From: Streptomyces gobiensis
Lineage (GTDB): Bacteria; Actinomycetota; Actinomycetes; Streptomycetales; Streptomycetaceae
DNA: 64,000 nt
NCBI RefSeq assembly: GCF_021216675.1
Contig: NZ_CP086120.1
Location: 3,842,501-3,906,500 of the forward strand
Direction: 5' to 3'
The notes beneath the pieces were generated by a model. The model was not told where the DNA came from, did no database searches, and worked only from the letters and a program-made list of their open reading frames with translations. Shown here in pieces: positions 17,657 to 26,299 of this stretch (the stretch's first letter is position 1; every line of letters starts with the position of its first letter). The position numbers were made by a program, and so were the translations under genes.

Positions 17657-20113
17657 GTGGGCGGAGTGAGCGAGGCACCGGGCGCAGCAGATTCACTGCT
17701 CGATACGCTCCGCATCGGTGTTGTCATCCTCGACACCGGGGGCCGCATCCTGCTCTGGACCCCCGCCATCGAGGAGCTGCTCGGCTGGCGCGGCGACGAG
17801 GTCGCCGGGCACCGGTTTGTGGAGTTCCTTGAGGAGCCGGAGCGGGATCCCGACACCACGCGGCGGATTTACGGCGAGTTGCGGCATGGCCGGCAGTGGC
17901 GGGGGATCCTGCGCGGTAAGCACCGGGATGGCTATCCGGTCGAGATCGAGGCCCGGGCCATGCTCCTGGAGGACGCCGACAGCGAGCCCTTCATTCTGGC
18001 CAATGTCGTCGAGATCAGCAGACTGCGCGCGATCGAGCACAACCTCGCCGCCCTGGACGCTCTCTTTGACTCCTCACCGCTGGGCATCGCCCTCTTCGAT
18101 GAAAAGAAACGTTTCGTGCGGGTCAACAAGGCGCTTGCCCGGCTCAATAAAACCCCGGTTGAGAAGCTGCTCGGCCGCACCGTCGAAGAAGTCCTGCCGG
18201 ACTTCATGGCCAGGGAGATCTCCCAGGTCCAGTCCGCTGTACTGGCCACCGGACGCACGGTCGTCGACATGGTGATGCCCGCCCCCGACGGCAAGGGCTC
18301 CCGCTCGGTGTCGTACGGCAGGCTCACCGACCGCACCGGCCGAGTCCTCGGCGTCAGCTGCACCATCATGGACATCACCGAGCGCCGCGAGGCACTGGAG
18401 AAGGTCGAACGCGCCCGCCAGCGGCTCAAGCTCCTCGACGACGTCGGCGTCGCCCTCGGTGACCTGCTCGACGTACGGAAGATCTCCCAGGCGCTCGCCG
18501 AAGCCCTGGTGCCCCGCTTCGCCGACTACGCGGGTGTGATGCTGTTCAGCGCCGTCGCCTACGGGGATGAGCTGCCCCGTGGTGGCCAGCTCACCGGTGT
18601 CCCGCTGCTCCAGCTCGGCGTCGCCGCCAAGCGCACCGGCCCCAATGTCGAGCGGATGCTCCGGGTCGGCCAGGACATCGCCCTCGCCCCGGACTCCTTC
18701 TTCGCCACCGTCCTCGCCACCGGTGTCCCCCATCTCGCCGCCTCCCAGCGGGAGCTGCTGGCCGCGACCTACCCGGGAGACCCCAAGGTGCAGGCCGCCC
18801 TCGACCTGGGCATCCACTCGCTGATGGCCGTACCCCTCAGCGCGCGCGGCATTGTCCTGGGACTGCTGGTCATCAGCCGCGCCGAGCGCCGCGACCCCTT
18901 CGACCGGGACGATCTCGCCTTCACCATGGAGCTGGCCGGACGCGCCGGGGTCTCCCTCGACAACGCCCGGCTCTACGCCCGGGAGCGTGAGGGCGCCCTC
19001 ATGCTCCAGCGCAGCCTGCTGCCCCAGCGGGTGCCCTCGCCGCCCGGCGTACGGGTCGGCTACCGCTATGTGCCCGGCAGCAGCGGCGCCGAGGTCGGGG
19101 GCGACTGGTTCGATGTCATCTCGCTGGCCGGCGGCCGGATCGCCCTCGTCGTCGGCGATGTGATGGGCCATGGGCTGCGCGCGGCGGCCACCATGGGACG
19201 GCTGCGCACCGCCGTGCGTACCCTCGCCGCACTCGATCTGCCCCCCGACGCCCTGCTGCGCCGTATCAACGACCTCGCCGACGACCTCGCTCAGGGCCCC
19301 GACGATCCCCTCATGGCCACCTGCGTCTACGCGGTCTACGACCCCTCCACCCGGCACTGCACCCTCGCCAGGGCCGGTCATGTGCCGCCCCTGCTCCTCA
19401 CCTTCAGCACCCGGGCGGGCTGCTGGACCGCCGAACCCCTTGAGCTGCCCTCCGGCGCGCCGCTCGGTGTCGGCGGGGTCGCCTTTGAGTCAGCGGACTT
19501 TGAGATCGAGGAGGGCGCCGTCCTCGTCCTCTACACCGATGGCCTGATCGAGGCCCGGGACGAGGACATCAGCGAGGGCCTGGACCGGCTGTGCGAGCGG
19601 CTCTCCGGGGTACGGGGGGAATTCGATATCGAGGATGCCTGTGATGACGTCATCGCCATGCTGGGCGATGACGTCGCGAACGCCCCCGCCTCGGTGGACG
19701 ATGTCGCCCTGCTGATGGCACAGCTGGGCGGTCTCCCCGAGGACAGCACCGCGTGCTGGTCGTTCCCAGCCGAGACCCGCGCGGTCCGGCAGGCCCGCAC
19801 CGAGGTCCGCCGCACGCTGCTCGGCTGGGGCCTGGAGGCCATCAGCGATGAAGCGGAGCTGCTGGTCAGCGAGTTGGTCACCAATTCGCTGCGGTACGCA
19901 CGCGGCCCTATCGGAGTACGTATGGTCCGTGGCAGTTCCCTGTTGGTCGAGGTCTCCGACCCACTGCCGGAGCCGCCCCGGGAGCGGGCCGCCGCGCTGG
20001 ATGACGAGGGGGGACGGGGCATCCAGCTCGTCGCTCACTCCGCGCGGCGCTGGGGCACGCGGCATGGACCCATCGGCAAGACGGTGTGGTTCGAGCTGAG
20101 CCTCCCCGCGTAG
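17657..20113 (+). CDS. PAS-PAS-GAF-PP2C-HATPase signalling phosphatase
   Basis: This 818-residue multidomain protein probably acts on an anti-sigma-antagonist pathway. Two PAS domains occupy ~12-120 (first: DTLRIGVVILDTGGRILLWT) and ~125-245, a GAF domain ~265-440, and a SpoIIE-type PP2C phosphatase ~465-700. The PP2C metal-binding motifs are GGDWFDV, VVGDVMGHG, LYTDGL and DDVALL. A C-terminal RsbW-like HATPase (~710-818) has ELLVSELVTNSLRYA and DEGGRGIQLV. Having both a serine phosphatase and an anti-sigma-type kinase domain in one chain is a Streptomyces hallmark. Start GTG 17657; GTG 17666 is an alternative. A close paralogue follows 217 bp downstream. Confidence 0.93.
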   Translation: MGGVSEAPGAADSLLDTLRIGVVILDTGGRILLWTPAIEELLGWRGDEVAGHRFVEFLEEPERDPDTTRRIYGELRHGRQWRGILRGKHRDGYPVEIEARAMLLEDADSEPFILANVVEISRLRAIEHNLAALDALFDSSPLGIALFDEKKRFVRVNKALARLNKTPVEKLLGRTVEEVLPDFMAREISQVQSAVLATGRTVVDMVMPAPDGKGSRSVSYGRLTDRTGRVLGVSCTIMDITERREALEKVERARQRLKLLDDVGVALGDLLDVRKISQALAEALVPRFADYAGVMLFSAVAYGDELPRGGQLTGVPLLQLGVAAKRTGPNVERMLRVGQDIALAPDSFFATVLATGVPHLAASQRELLAATYPGDPKVQAALDLGIHSLMAVPLSARGIVLGLLVISRAERRDPFDRDDLAFTMELAGRAGVSLDNARLYAREREGALMLQRSLLPQRVPSPPGVRVGYRYVPGSSGAEVGGDWFDVISLAGGRIALVVGDVMGHGLRAAATMGRLRTAVRTLAALDLPPDALLRRINDLADDLAQGPDDPLMATCVYAVYDPSTRHCTLARAGHVPPLLLTFSTRAGCWTAEPLELPSGAPLGVGGVAFESADFEIEEGAVLVLYTDGLIEARDEDISEGLDRLCERLSGVRGEFDIEDACDDVIAMLGDDVANAPASVDDVALLMAQLGGLPEDSTACWSFPAETRAVRQARTEVRRTLLGWGLEAISDEAELLVSELVTNSLRYARGPIGVRMVRGSSLLVEVSDPLPEPPRERAAALDDEGGRGIQLVAHSARRWGTRHGPIGKTVWFELSLPA

Positions 20114-20330
20114 CCCGGTTTTGGGAAGGGGTGTGGTTGGGGAAACTCCGCCTGGTTAGGAGAAGAGAGCAGGCAGTGCTAGGTGTGACACATGATGAGA
20201 TGACCAGCGCTGGTTGTAGCAGAAGCGAGCAGCAGTCGGGCAGCTATCGGGAAGACCGTGCTCCGGAAGGCGCGGTCCTGCCAGACTGCCCGTAGGCTCG
20301 CGAGCTGGGAACGACGGGGAAGGGGCGGCG

Positions 20331-22091
20331 TTGAGCGAGATTCCGGTCGAGGCAGGCAAGCCCGACGATGTGCGCCGTGCCCTGGCCCTGCTGAACGCAG
20401 CGGGTGCTCGGATCGGTAACTCCCTCGACTTGGAGAAGACAGCGTGTGAACTGCTCGATGTCGCGGTGCCGCAGTTCTGTGACCACGCCTCGGTAGACCT
20501 CTACGAGGAAGTGCTCGCGGGCGATGAACCACGGCCCGGCAGCGGGGGAGAGGGCAGCGCGCCGCTGCGCCGGGTCGCCTTCGCCAGCGCCGTCGGGGAC
20601 GGTTCGGACCCCGACACGGTTCCGCTGGGCTCCACCCACCGCTACGCCTTTGAGTCACCCTGCGCGATCGCCCTGCGCACCGCCCGGGTCAAGGCCTACC
20701 AGCCACAGGAGCCGGAGAGCACCTCCGCCTTCGGTACCGCCGTGCACTCCACCCTCGCCGTGCCCATGGTCGCCCGCGAACGGGTGCTCGGTCTGGTGCA
20801 GTTCTCCCGCGCGAAGGGCAGCGAGCGCTTTGGCGAGCGGGACGCGGCGCTGGCCGCCGAGCTCGCCGCCCGGGCCGCCGTCTGCATCGACAACGCCCGG
20901 CTCTACCGCCGCGAACACGAGCGCGCGCTGATACTGCAACGCAGTCTGCTGCCACCGGGTGACCCGGAAGCCGCCGGGCTCGACATCGCCTGCCGCTACC
21001 GCCCCGGTACCGCGGCGACGGAGGTGGGCGGCGACTGGTTCGACGTCATCGAGCTGCCCGGACACCGGACCGCCCTGGTCGTCGGTGATGTGATGGGGCG
21101 TGGGCTGCGCGCCGCCGTCGCCATGGGTGAACTGCGGACCGCCGTACGCACCTTGGCGCTGCTCGATCTGGAGCCCGCCGAGGTGCTGGAGGCACTGGAC
21201 GAGATCGCCCGTGGCCTGGGCGACGCGCCGTGCACCCGCCGGGGCGGCGACGACCTCTCCGAGGTCTATCTGGCCACCTGCGCCTACGCTGTGTACGACC
21301 CGGTCTCCCGGCGCTGCACATTCGCCAACGCGGGCCATCTGCCGCCCGTTCTCGTTGAACCGGGGGAGCCCGCCCTGCTCCTTGAGGTCCCCAAGGGCGT
21401 ACCGCTCGGGGTCGGTGGTGAACCCTTTGAGCAGATCGAGGTGGAGCTGCCGGACGGCGCGCTGCTCGCCCTCTATACGGACGGTCTGGTCGAGTCCCGC
21501 TACCAGGCGCTGGACGACGGTCTGCATGCCCTTCGTACGACGCTGTCCAGGCCGGTCAGCCCACTGGAGGACGTCTGCGATGACGTGCTCGGCGCCCTCG
21601 ACACCCACCATGGCGAGGACGATGTCGCCCTGCTGCTCGCCCGGGTCCAGGGACTGTGCGCGGGCTCCGTGGGCGACTGGCGGCTGCCCGCCGAGCCGCG
21701 TTCGGTGGCCCGAGCCCGGGAGCTGGCTCGCCAGCAGCTGGCCGTCTGGGACTTGAACGATCTCGCCGATACGACTGAGTTGCTGGTCAGCGAGCTGGTC
21801 ACCAATGCCCTGCGGCACGGCGAGGGCGAGATCCGGCTGCGACTGCTGCTGGACCGCACGCTCGTCTGCGAGGTCTGGGACGCGGCCCTGGTGCAGCCGC
21901 GCCGCCGTCGCGCCCGGGATACCGATGAGGGTGGCCGGGGCCTGCAGCTGGTCGGCCTGCTCTCCACGGGCTGGGGCAGCCGCCGTACGCCCCGGGGCAA
22001 GACGGTCTGGTTCGAGCTCGCCGTCCCCGACGGCGAACCCAAACCCCCGGACTCCATCGAAGCCCTACTGGACGCCTTCCCATCAATCTAG
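20331..22091 (+). CDS. GAF-PP2C-HATPase signalling phosphatase
   Basis: This 586-residue paralogue of the preceding gene lacks the two PAS domains. A GAF domain (~15-195) is followed by a SpoIIE-type PP2C domain (~205-450: GGDWFDVIEL, VVGDVMGRG, LYTDGLVESR, EDDVALLLA). A C-terminal HATPase (~460-570) has ELLVSELVTNALRHG and TDEGGRGLQLVG. Translation starts at TTG 20331, supported by the GGGAAGGGGC ribosome-binding site. It probably reads another signal into the same or a parallel sigma-factor partner-switching pathway. No anti-sigma or antagonist gene is adjacent. Confidence 0.92.
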   Translation: MSEIPVEAGKPDDVRRALALLNAAGARIGNSLDLEKTACELLDVAVPQFCDHASVDLYEEVLAGDEPRPGSGGEGSAPLRRVAFASAVGDGSDPDTVPLGSTHRYAFESPCAIALRTARVKAYQPQEPESTSAFGTAVHSTLAVPMVARERVLGLVQFSRAKGSERFGERDAALAAELAARAAVCIDNARLYRREHERALILQRSLLPPGDPEAAGLDIACRYRPGTAATEVGGDWFDVIELPGHRTALVVGDVMGRGLRAAVAMGELRTAVRTLALLDLEPAEVLEALDEIARGLGDAPCTRRGGDDLSEVYLATCAYAVYDPVSRRCTFANAGHLPPVLVEPGEPALLLEVPKGVPLGVGGEPFEQIEVELPDGALLALYTDGLVESRYQALDDGLHALRTTLSRPVSPLEDVCDDVLGALDTHHGEDDVALLLARVQGLCAGSVGDWRLPAEPRSVARARELARQQLAVWDLNDLADTTELLVSELVTNALRHGEGEIRLRLLLDRTLVCEVWDAALVQPRRRRARDTDEGGRGLQLVGLLSTGWGSRRTPRGKTVWFELAVPDGEPKPPDSIEALLDAFPSI

Positions 22092-22097
22092 CCCCCG

Positions 22098-22131
22098 GTT
22101 GCGGGCACTCCGCCGGGGCGGAGCCCGCAAC
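22098..22131. terminator. Bidirectional terminator between phosphatase and sdhB
   Basis: GTTGCGGGC (22098-22106) pairs with GCCCGCAAC (22123-22131), and a nested CTCCGCC/GGCGGAG stem lies inside. It sits between convergent genes and can serve both. Confidence 0.75.
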
Positions 22132-22143
22132 GCGGCGGAGCCG

Positions 22144-22944
22144 CTACGACCTGCGGCGCCGGATCTTGTTCCCCAGCCAGACCACCGGATCGTACTTGCG
22201 GTCCACCACCAGCTCCTTCATGGGAATCAACGCGTTGTCCGTAATCTTGATCCCCTCAGGACACACCTCAGTACAGCACTTGGTGATGTTGCAGTAGCCC
22301 AGACCATGCTCGTCCTGCGCAGTGGTCCGGCGGTCCATGCCCCGCTCCTCAGCCGCGTCCAGCGGATGCATATCGAGCTCCGCGATCCGCATGAGGAAGC
22401 GCGGCCCCGCGAACGGGGCCTTGTTCTCCTCATGGTCGCGCACTACGTGACACGTGTCCTGGCACAGAAAGCACTCGATGCACTTACGGAACTCCTGCGA
22501 CCGCCCCACATCCTCCTGCTGCATCCGGTACTCCCCGGGCTGCAGCTCGGCGGGCGGCACAAAGGAAGGGATCTCCCGCGCCTTGGTGTAGTTGTAGCCG
22601 ACATCGGTGACCAGGTCCCGTACGACGGGAAAGGCCCGCAGCGGTGTGACCGTGATGGTCTCGGCGCGGTCGAAGACCGACATCCGCGTCATGCACAGCA
22701 GCCGTGGCCTGCCGTTGATCTCCGCACTGCAGGAACCGCACTTGCCCGCCTTACAGTTCCAGCGGACCGCCAGATCCGGGGCCTGGGTGGCCTGCAGCCG
22801 GTGAATGATGTCGAGGACGACCTCGCCCTCGTTCACCTCGACGGTGAAGTCCGTCAGACCGCCGCCGTCCCTGTCGCCGCGCCAGACCCGGAAGTGCGCG
22901 TTATAGCTGGTTGTCGCTGCGCTGCTGCTCGCCGCTGTCGTCAC
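22144..22944 (-). CDS. sdhB: Succinate dehydrogenase iron-sulfur subunit
   Basis: This 266-residue subunit carries electrons from the FAD subunit to the membrane anchor. The [2Fe-2S] ligands are in NCKAGKCGSCSAEINGR, plus Cys of LLCMTR. The C-terminal cluster ligands are CIECFLCQDTCHV and TKCCTEVCPEGI. Its GTG start overlaps the sdhA stop (22941-22944), giving tight coupling. It is the last gene of the sdh operon, which runs leftward. The sequence belongs to the actinobacterial type with a single multi-pass anchor rather than the E. coli SdhCD type. Confidence 0.93.
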   Translation of the reverse strand: MTTAASSSAATTSYNAHFRVWRGDRDGGGLTDFTVEVNEGEVVLDIIHRLQATQAPDLAVRWNCKAGKCGSCSAEINGRPRLLCMTRMSVFDRAETITVTPLRAFPVVRDLVTDVGYNYTKAREIPSFVPPAELQPGEYRMQQEDVGRSQEFRKCIECFLCQDTCHVVRDHEENKAPFAGPRFLMRIAELDMHPLDAAEERGMDRRTTAQDEHGLGYCNITKCCTEVCPEGIKITDNALIPMKELVVDRKYDPVVWLGNKIRRRRS

Positions 22945-24857
22945 TCGGTCGTCAGCTCCTCATCGGTGAGATACTTGACCAGCTCGTCCTTGTCGAAGAG
23001 TTCGAGCAGATCGTGCCGGATCGACTCCATCTCCCGGCGGCGCAGCGAGATCTTGCCGAGACCGTCGGCGTCCTCGGTGAGGGAGCAGACCAGATTGGCG
23101 CGCCGCCACTCGCGGTCCATTTCGGGGTAGTCATCGCGGGTGTGGCCGCCACGGGACTCGGTGCGGTTGAGCGCGGCACGCGCCACGCACTCGCTGACCA
23201 GCAGCATGTTCCGCAGATCGAGGGCCAGATGCCAGCCCGGGTTGTACTGCCGGTGGCCCTCGACACCGGCCCGCCGCGCCCGCAGCCGCAGCTCGGCCAG
23301 CTTGTCCAGGGCCTGACCCATCTCGGATTCCCGCCGGATGATGCCGACGAGATCGTTCATGGTCTGCTGCAGCTCCTGGTGGACCGAGTACGGGTTCTCG
23401 GCGGGCGTATCCGGCTCCGGTGCCTCCGCGCTGAACGGGCGCAGCGCCTCGGCTGCCGCCTTGTCGATCTGGTCCTGGGAGACCGTGGGCCGGTCGTCGC
23501 CGGTCAGGACCGCCGCGTGCTGGGCGGCGTAGAGACCGGCCCGGCGGCCGAAGACCAGCAGATCGGAGAGGGAGTTGCCACCCAGCCGATTGGAGCCGTG
23601 CATACCGCCCGCGACCTCGCCCGCCGCGAAGAGTCCGGGTACGCCGGTGGCCGCGGCCGTATCGGGGTCGACCTCCACACCGCCCATGACGTAGTGGCAG
23701 GTCGGTCCGACCTCCATGGGTGTCGCGGTGATGTCCACATCCGCCAGCTCCTTGAACTGGTGGTACATCGACGGCAGCCGCTGTCTGATCTGTTCGGCGG
23801 GCATCCGGTCCGACACATCCAGGAAGACCCCGCCGTGCGGGGAGCCACGCCCGGCCTTGACCTCGGTGTTGATGGCGCGGGCCACCTCATCGCGGGGCAG
23901 CAGCTCCGGTGGACGGCGGTTGTTGTCCGGGTCCTCGTACCAGCGGTCGGCCTCGTCCTCGGTCTCGGCGTACTTGTCCTTGAAGACCTCCGGGATGTAG
24001 TCGAACATGAACCGCTTGCCGTCGCTGTTCTGCAGCACCCCGCCGTCGCCGCGCACCGACTCGGTGACCAGGATTCCCTTGACCGAGGGCGGCCAGACCA
24101 TCCCGGTCGGATGGAACTGCACGAACTCCATGTTGATCAGCGATGCCCCGGCCAGCAGCGCCAGCGCGTGTCCGTCGCCGGTGTACTCCCAGGAGTTCGA
24201 GGTCACCTTGAAGGACTTGCCGATGCCGCCGGTGGCCAGCACCACGGCCGGTGACTCGATGACGAAGAAGCGGCCGGACTCGCGGTCGTAGCAGAAGACG
24301 CCCGCGACACGCTCGCCCTCCTTGAGTACCCGGGTCACCGTGCACTCCTGGAAGACCTTCAGCCGGGCCTCGTAGTCGCCCGACTCCTGGAAGTCCTCCT
24401 GCTGCAGCGCGACGGTCTTCTGCTGCAGGGTGCGGATCATTTCCAGACCGGTCCGGTCACCGACATGCGCCAGGCGGGCGTACTCGTGCCCGCCGAAGTT
24501 GCGCTGGGAGATCTTTCCGTCCTTCGTACGGTCGAAGAGCGCTCCCCAGGTCTCCAGCTCCCACACCCGGTCCGGCGACTCCTGGGCGTGCAGTTCCGCC
24601 ATCCGCCACTGGTTGAGGAACTTTCCGCCGCGCATGGTGTCGCGGAAGTGCACCCGCCAGTTGTCGCCCTCGTTGACATTGCCCATGCTGGCCGCGATGC
24701 CGCCTTCGGCCATCACCGTATGGGCCTTGCCGAAGAGCGATTTACAGATCACCGCGGTACGCAGGCCCTGCTCGCGGGCCTCGATGGCGGCCCGTAGCCC
24801 GGCACCGCCCGCGCCGACGATGACCACGTCCCACTGCTGTCGTTCCACCTGTGCCAT
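22941..24857 (-). CDS. sdhA: Succinate dehydrogenase/fumarate reductase flavoprotein subunit
   Basis: This 638-residue catalytic subunit oxidises succinate to fumarate. The FAD-binding motif is VVIVGAGGAGLRAAIEARE. The likely covalent-FAD region is KAHTVMAEGGIAASMGN. Active-site segments are VQFHPTGMVWP, RGDGG, and the helical capping domain with RLGGNSLSDLLVFGRRAG. ATG 24857 (MAQVERQQWD) follows GAGAGGGA; upstream in-frame codons belong to the leader. The stop overlaps the sdhB start. The gene is 16 bp from the membrane subunit upstream. Confidence 0.95.
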   Translation of the reverse strand: MAQVERQQWDVVIVGAGGAGLRAAIEAREQGLRTAVICKSLFGKAHTVMAEGGIAASMGNVNEGDNWRVHFRDTMRGGKFLNQWRMAELHAQESPDRVWELETWGALFDRTKDGKISQRNFGGHEYARLAHVGDRTGLEMIRTLQQKTVALQQEDFQESGDYEARLKVFQECTVTRVLKEGERVAGVFCYDRESGRFFVIESPAVVLATGGIGKSFKVTSNSWEYTGDGHALALLAGASLINMEFVQFHPTGMVWPPSVKGILVTESVRGDGGVLQNSDGKRFMFDYIPEVFKDKYAETEDEADRWYEDPDNNRRPPELLPRDEVARAINTEVKAGRGSPHGGVFLDVSDRMPAEQIRQRLPSMYHQFKELADVDITATPMEVGPTCHYVMGGVEVDPDTAAATGVPGLFAAGEVAGGMHGSNRLGGNSLSDLLVFGRRAGLYAAQHAAVLTGDDRPTVSQDQIDKAAAEALRPFSAEAPEPDTPAENPYSVHQELQQTMNDLVGIIRRESEMGQALDKLAELRLRARRAGVEGHRQYNPGWHLALDLRNMLLVSECVARAALNRTESRGGHTRDDYPEMDREWRRANLVCSLTEDADGLGKISLRRREMESIRHDLLELFDKDELVKYLTDEELTTE

Positions 24858-24873
24858 TGCTCGTGCATCCCTC

Positions 24874-25695
24874 TCAGAAGAGCTGCGGATCGGTGAACGC
24901 CCCGGTCGCCAGCAGATAGACATAGAAGTCGGCGAGGGCCAGGCTGATCAGCGACGCCCAGGCCAGCTCCATATGCCGGCCGTTGAGCTTGCTGGTCCAG
25001 CTCCACAGCCGGTAGCGCACCGGGTGCTTGGAGAAGCTCCGCAGGCGGCCGCCCATGATGTGGCGGCAGGAGTGGCAGGAAATGGTGTATCCCCAGACCA
25101 GCACGATGTTGACCAAAAGGATGACCGTGCCCAGACCCATGTGCCCCCACTCGTACTCCGCGTTCCGGAAGCCGAGCAGGGCGTCGTAGCTGAGGATGAC
25201 CGCGATCAGCGCGGCCGCGTAGAGGAAATAGCGGTGGCTGTTCTGCAGGATCAGCGGGAAGCGGGTCTCACCGGTGTACTTCTTGTGCGGCTCGGCCACC
25301 GCGCAGGCGGCCGGTGCGGCCCAGAAGCCCCGGTAGTAGGCCTTGCGGTAGTAATAGCAGGTCAGCCGGAAGCCCAGCGGGAGGACCAGGAAGATCAGGG
25401 CGGGGGACAGGGTCCACCAGTCGCCGAAGAGGGGAAAATTGGGTCCCGCCTTCATCGGCTGACAGTTCTCGGCGAGACAGGGTGAGTAGAAGGGCGAGAC
25501 ATAGGGCGCCGCGTAGTAGTGGGCGTTCGCGAACGCCCGCCAGGTCGCGTACACGATGAAGGCGAGCAGCCCCAGGGCGGTGACTCCAGGGGCGAGCCAC
25601 CAGCGGTCGGTGCGCAGGTGCCCTTCGGCGATGGCGGGGCGCGCGCCCTCGCGCACACCGCCGGCCGGCGGTTCAGGTCGGGTGTCAGTGGCCAA
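24874..25695 (-). CDS. Succinate dehydrogenase membrane (cytochrome b-like) subunit
   Basis: This 273-residue integral membrane protein is the first gene of the sdh operon. About five hydrophobic helices are visible (LGLLAFIVYATWRAF; LIFLVLPLGFRLTCYYY; FLYAAALIAVILSYDAL; LGTVILLVNIVLVWGYTIS; WASLISLALADFYVYLLA). Candidate haem or quinone ligands are His residues in NSHRYF and CHSCRHIMGG. It begins at TTG 25695, preceded by GGAGA at 6 nt. It is often annotated only as a hypothetical protein; the anchor role follows from operon position and topology. Confidence 0.8.
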   Translation of the reverse strand: MATDTRPEPPAGGVREGARPAIAEGHLRTDRWWLAPGVTALGLLAFIVYATWRAFANAHYYAAPYVSPFYSPCLAENCQPMKAGPNFPLFGDWWTLSPALIFLVLPLGFRLTCYYYRKAYYRGFWAAPAACAVAEPHKKYTGETRFPLILQNSHRYFLYAAALIAVILSYDALLGFRNAEYEWGHMGLGTVILLVNIVLVWGYTISCHSCRHIMGGRLRSFSKHPVRYRLWSWTSKLNGRHMELAWASLISLALADFYVYLLATGAFTDPQLF

Positions 25696-25742
25696 CGGGT
25701 TCTCCGGGGGAGGGGACGGGGACGGTGGACGGCGTCCCGCTG

Positions 25743-26030
25743 CTAAGGGGCGTGGTGGTCGCGGTGCCCGATTCCCTCGTCGTCGGTGTCGGTCCACAGC
25801 GAGCTCTTGTACGGATCGTCCGGAATGATGACCATCTCCGGCGGTGAGCCGGTGCGTGCCTGCGGTGCGGATTCGATGAGCAGGGCGATGCTCTCGCGCA
25901 GATGGTTCGCGTCCGTCCGCACCCGCCGGATCTCCAGTCCGCTGCCGACTTCCTGCTCCAATCGGTCCACGCGTCGTACGAGGTCGTCGATGCAACGCCG
26001 GGCCGCAGTCAACTCATCCTGCAATGTCAT
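25743..26030 (-). CDS. Small coiled-coil protein, function unknown
   Basis: This 95-residue acidic protein has an N-terminal coiled coil (LTAARRCIDDLVRRVDRLEQ to ESIALLIES) and a polar, disordered tail rich in Asp/His. ATG 26030 follows an excellent GGAGGTGGG site. The gene sits 47 bp upstream of the sdh operon in the same orientation and may be co-transcribed. Its role is not known. Confidence 0.65.
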   Translation of the reverse strand: MTLQDELTAARRCIDDLVRRVDRLEQEVGSGLEIRRVRTDANHLRESIALLIESAPQARTGSPPEMVIIPDDPYKSSLWTDTDDEGIGHRDHHAP

Positions 26031-26299
26031 GACTTGCCCACCTCCGAAGGTGTGGCTGGGGGTGACCTTGGGAGTGTCGCGCGTCACACGGGCTATGGGA
26101 AGGGTGCCGCACCGGATTGCACCGCATGGGTGAGGCGGGGCGGCAGGCAGCGCCCAACCGGGTGGCTTATCGAGGCAGCCCGCCGTGTCGGCGAGCCGGT
26201 GTGTGACGGCTCACCTTCCATGGTTCCACATAGATGTGATGAGCCGCCGATGCCCCCAAAGGTGTACCGGGCGGGCGCCAGCTCCGGAGGTAAACAGCC

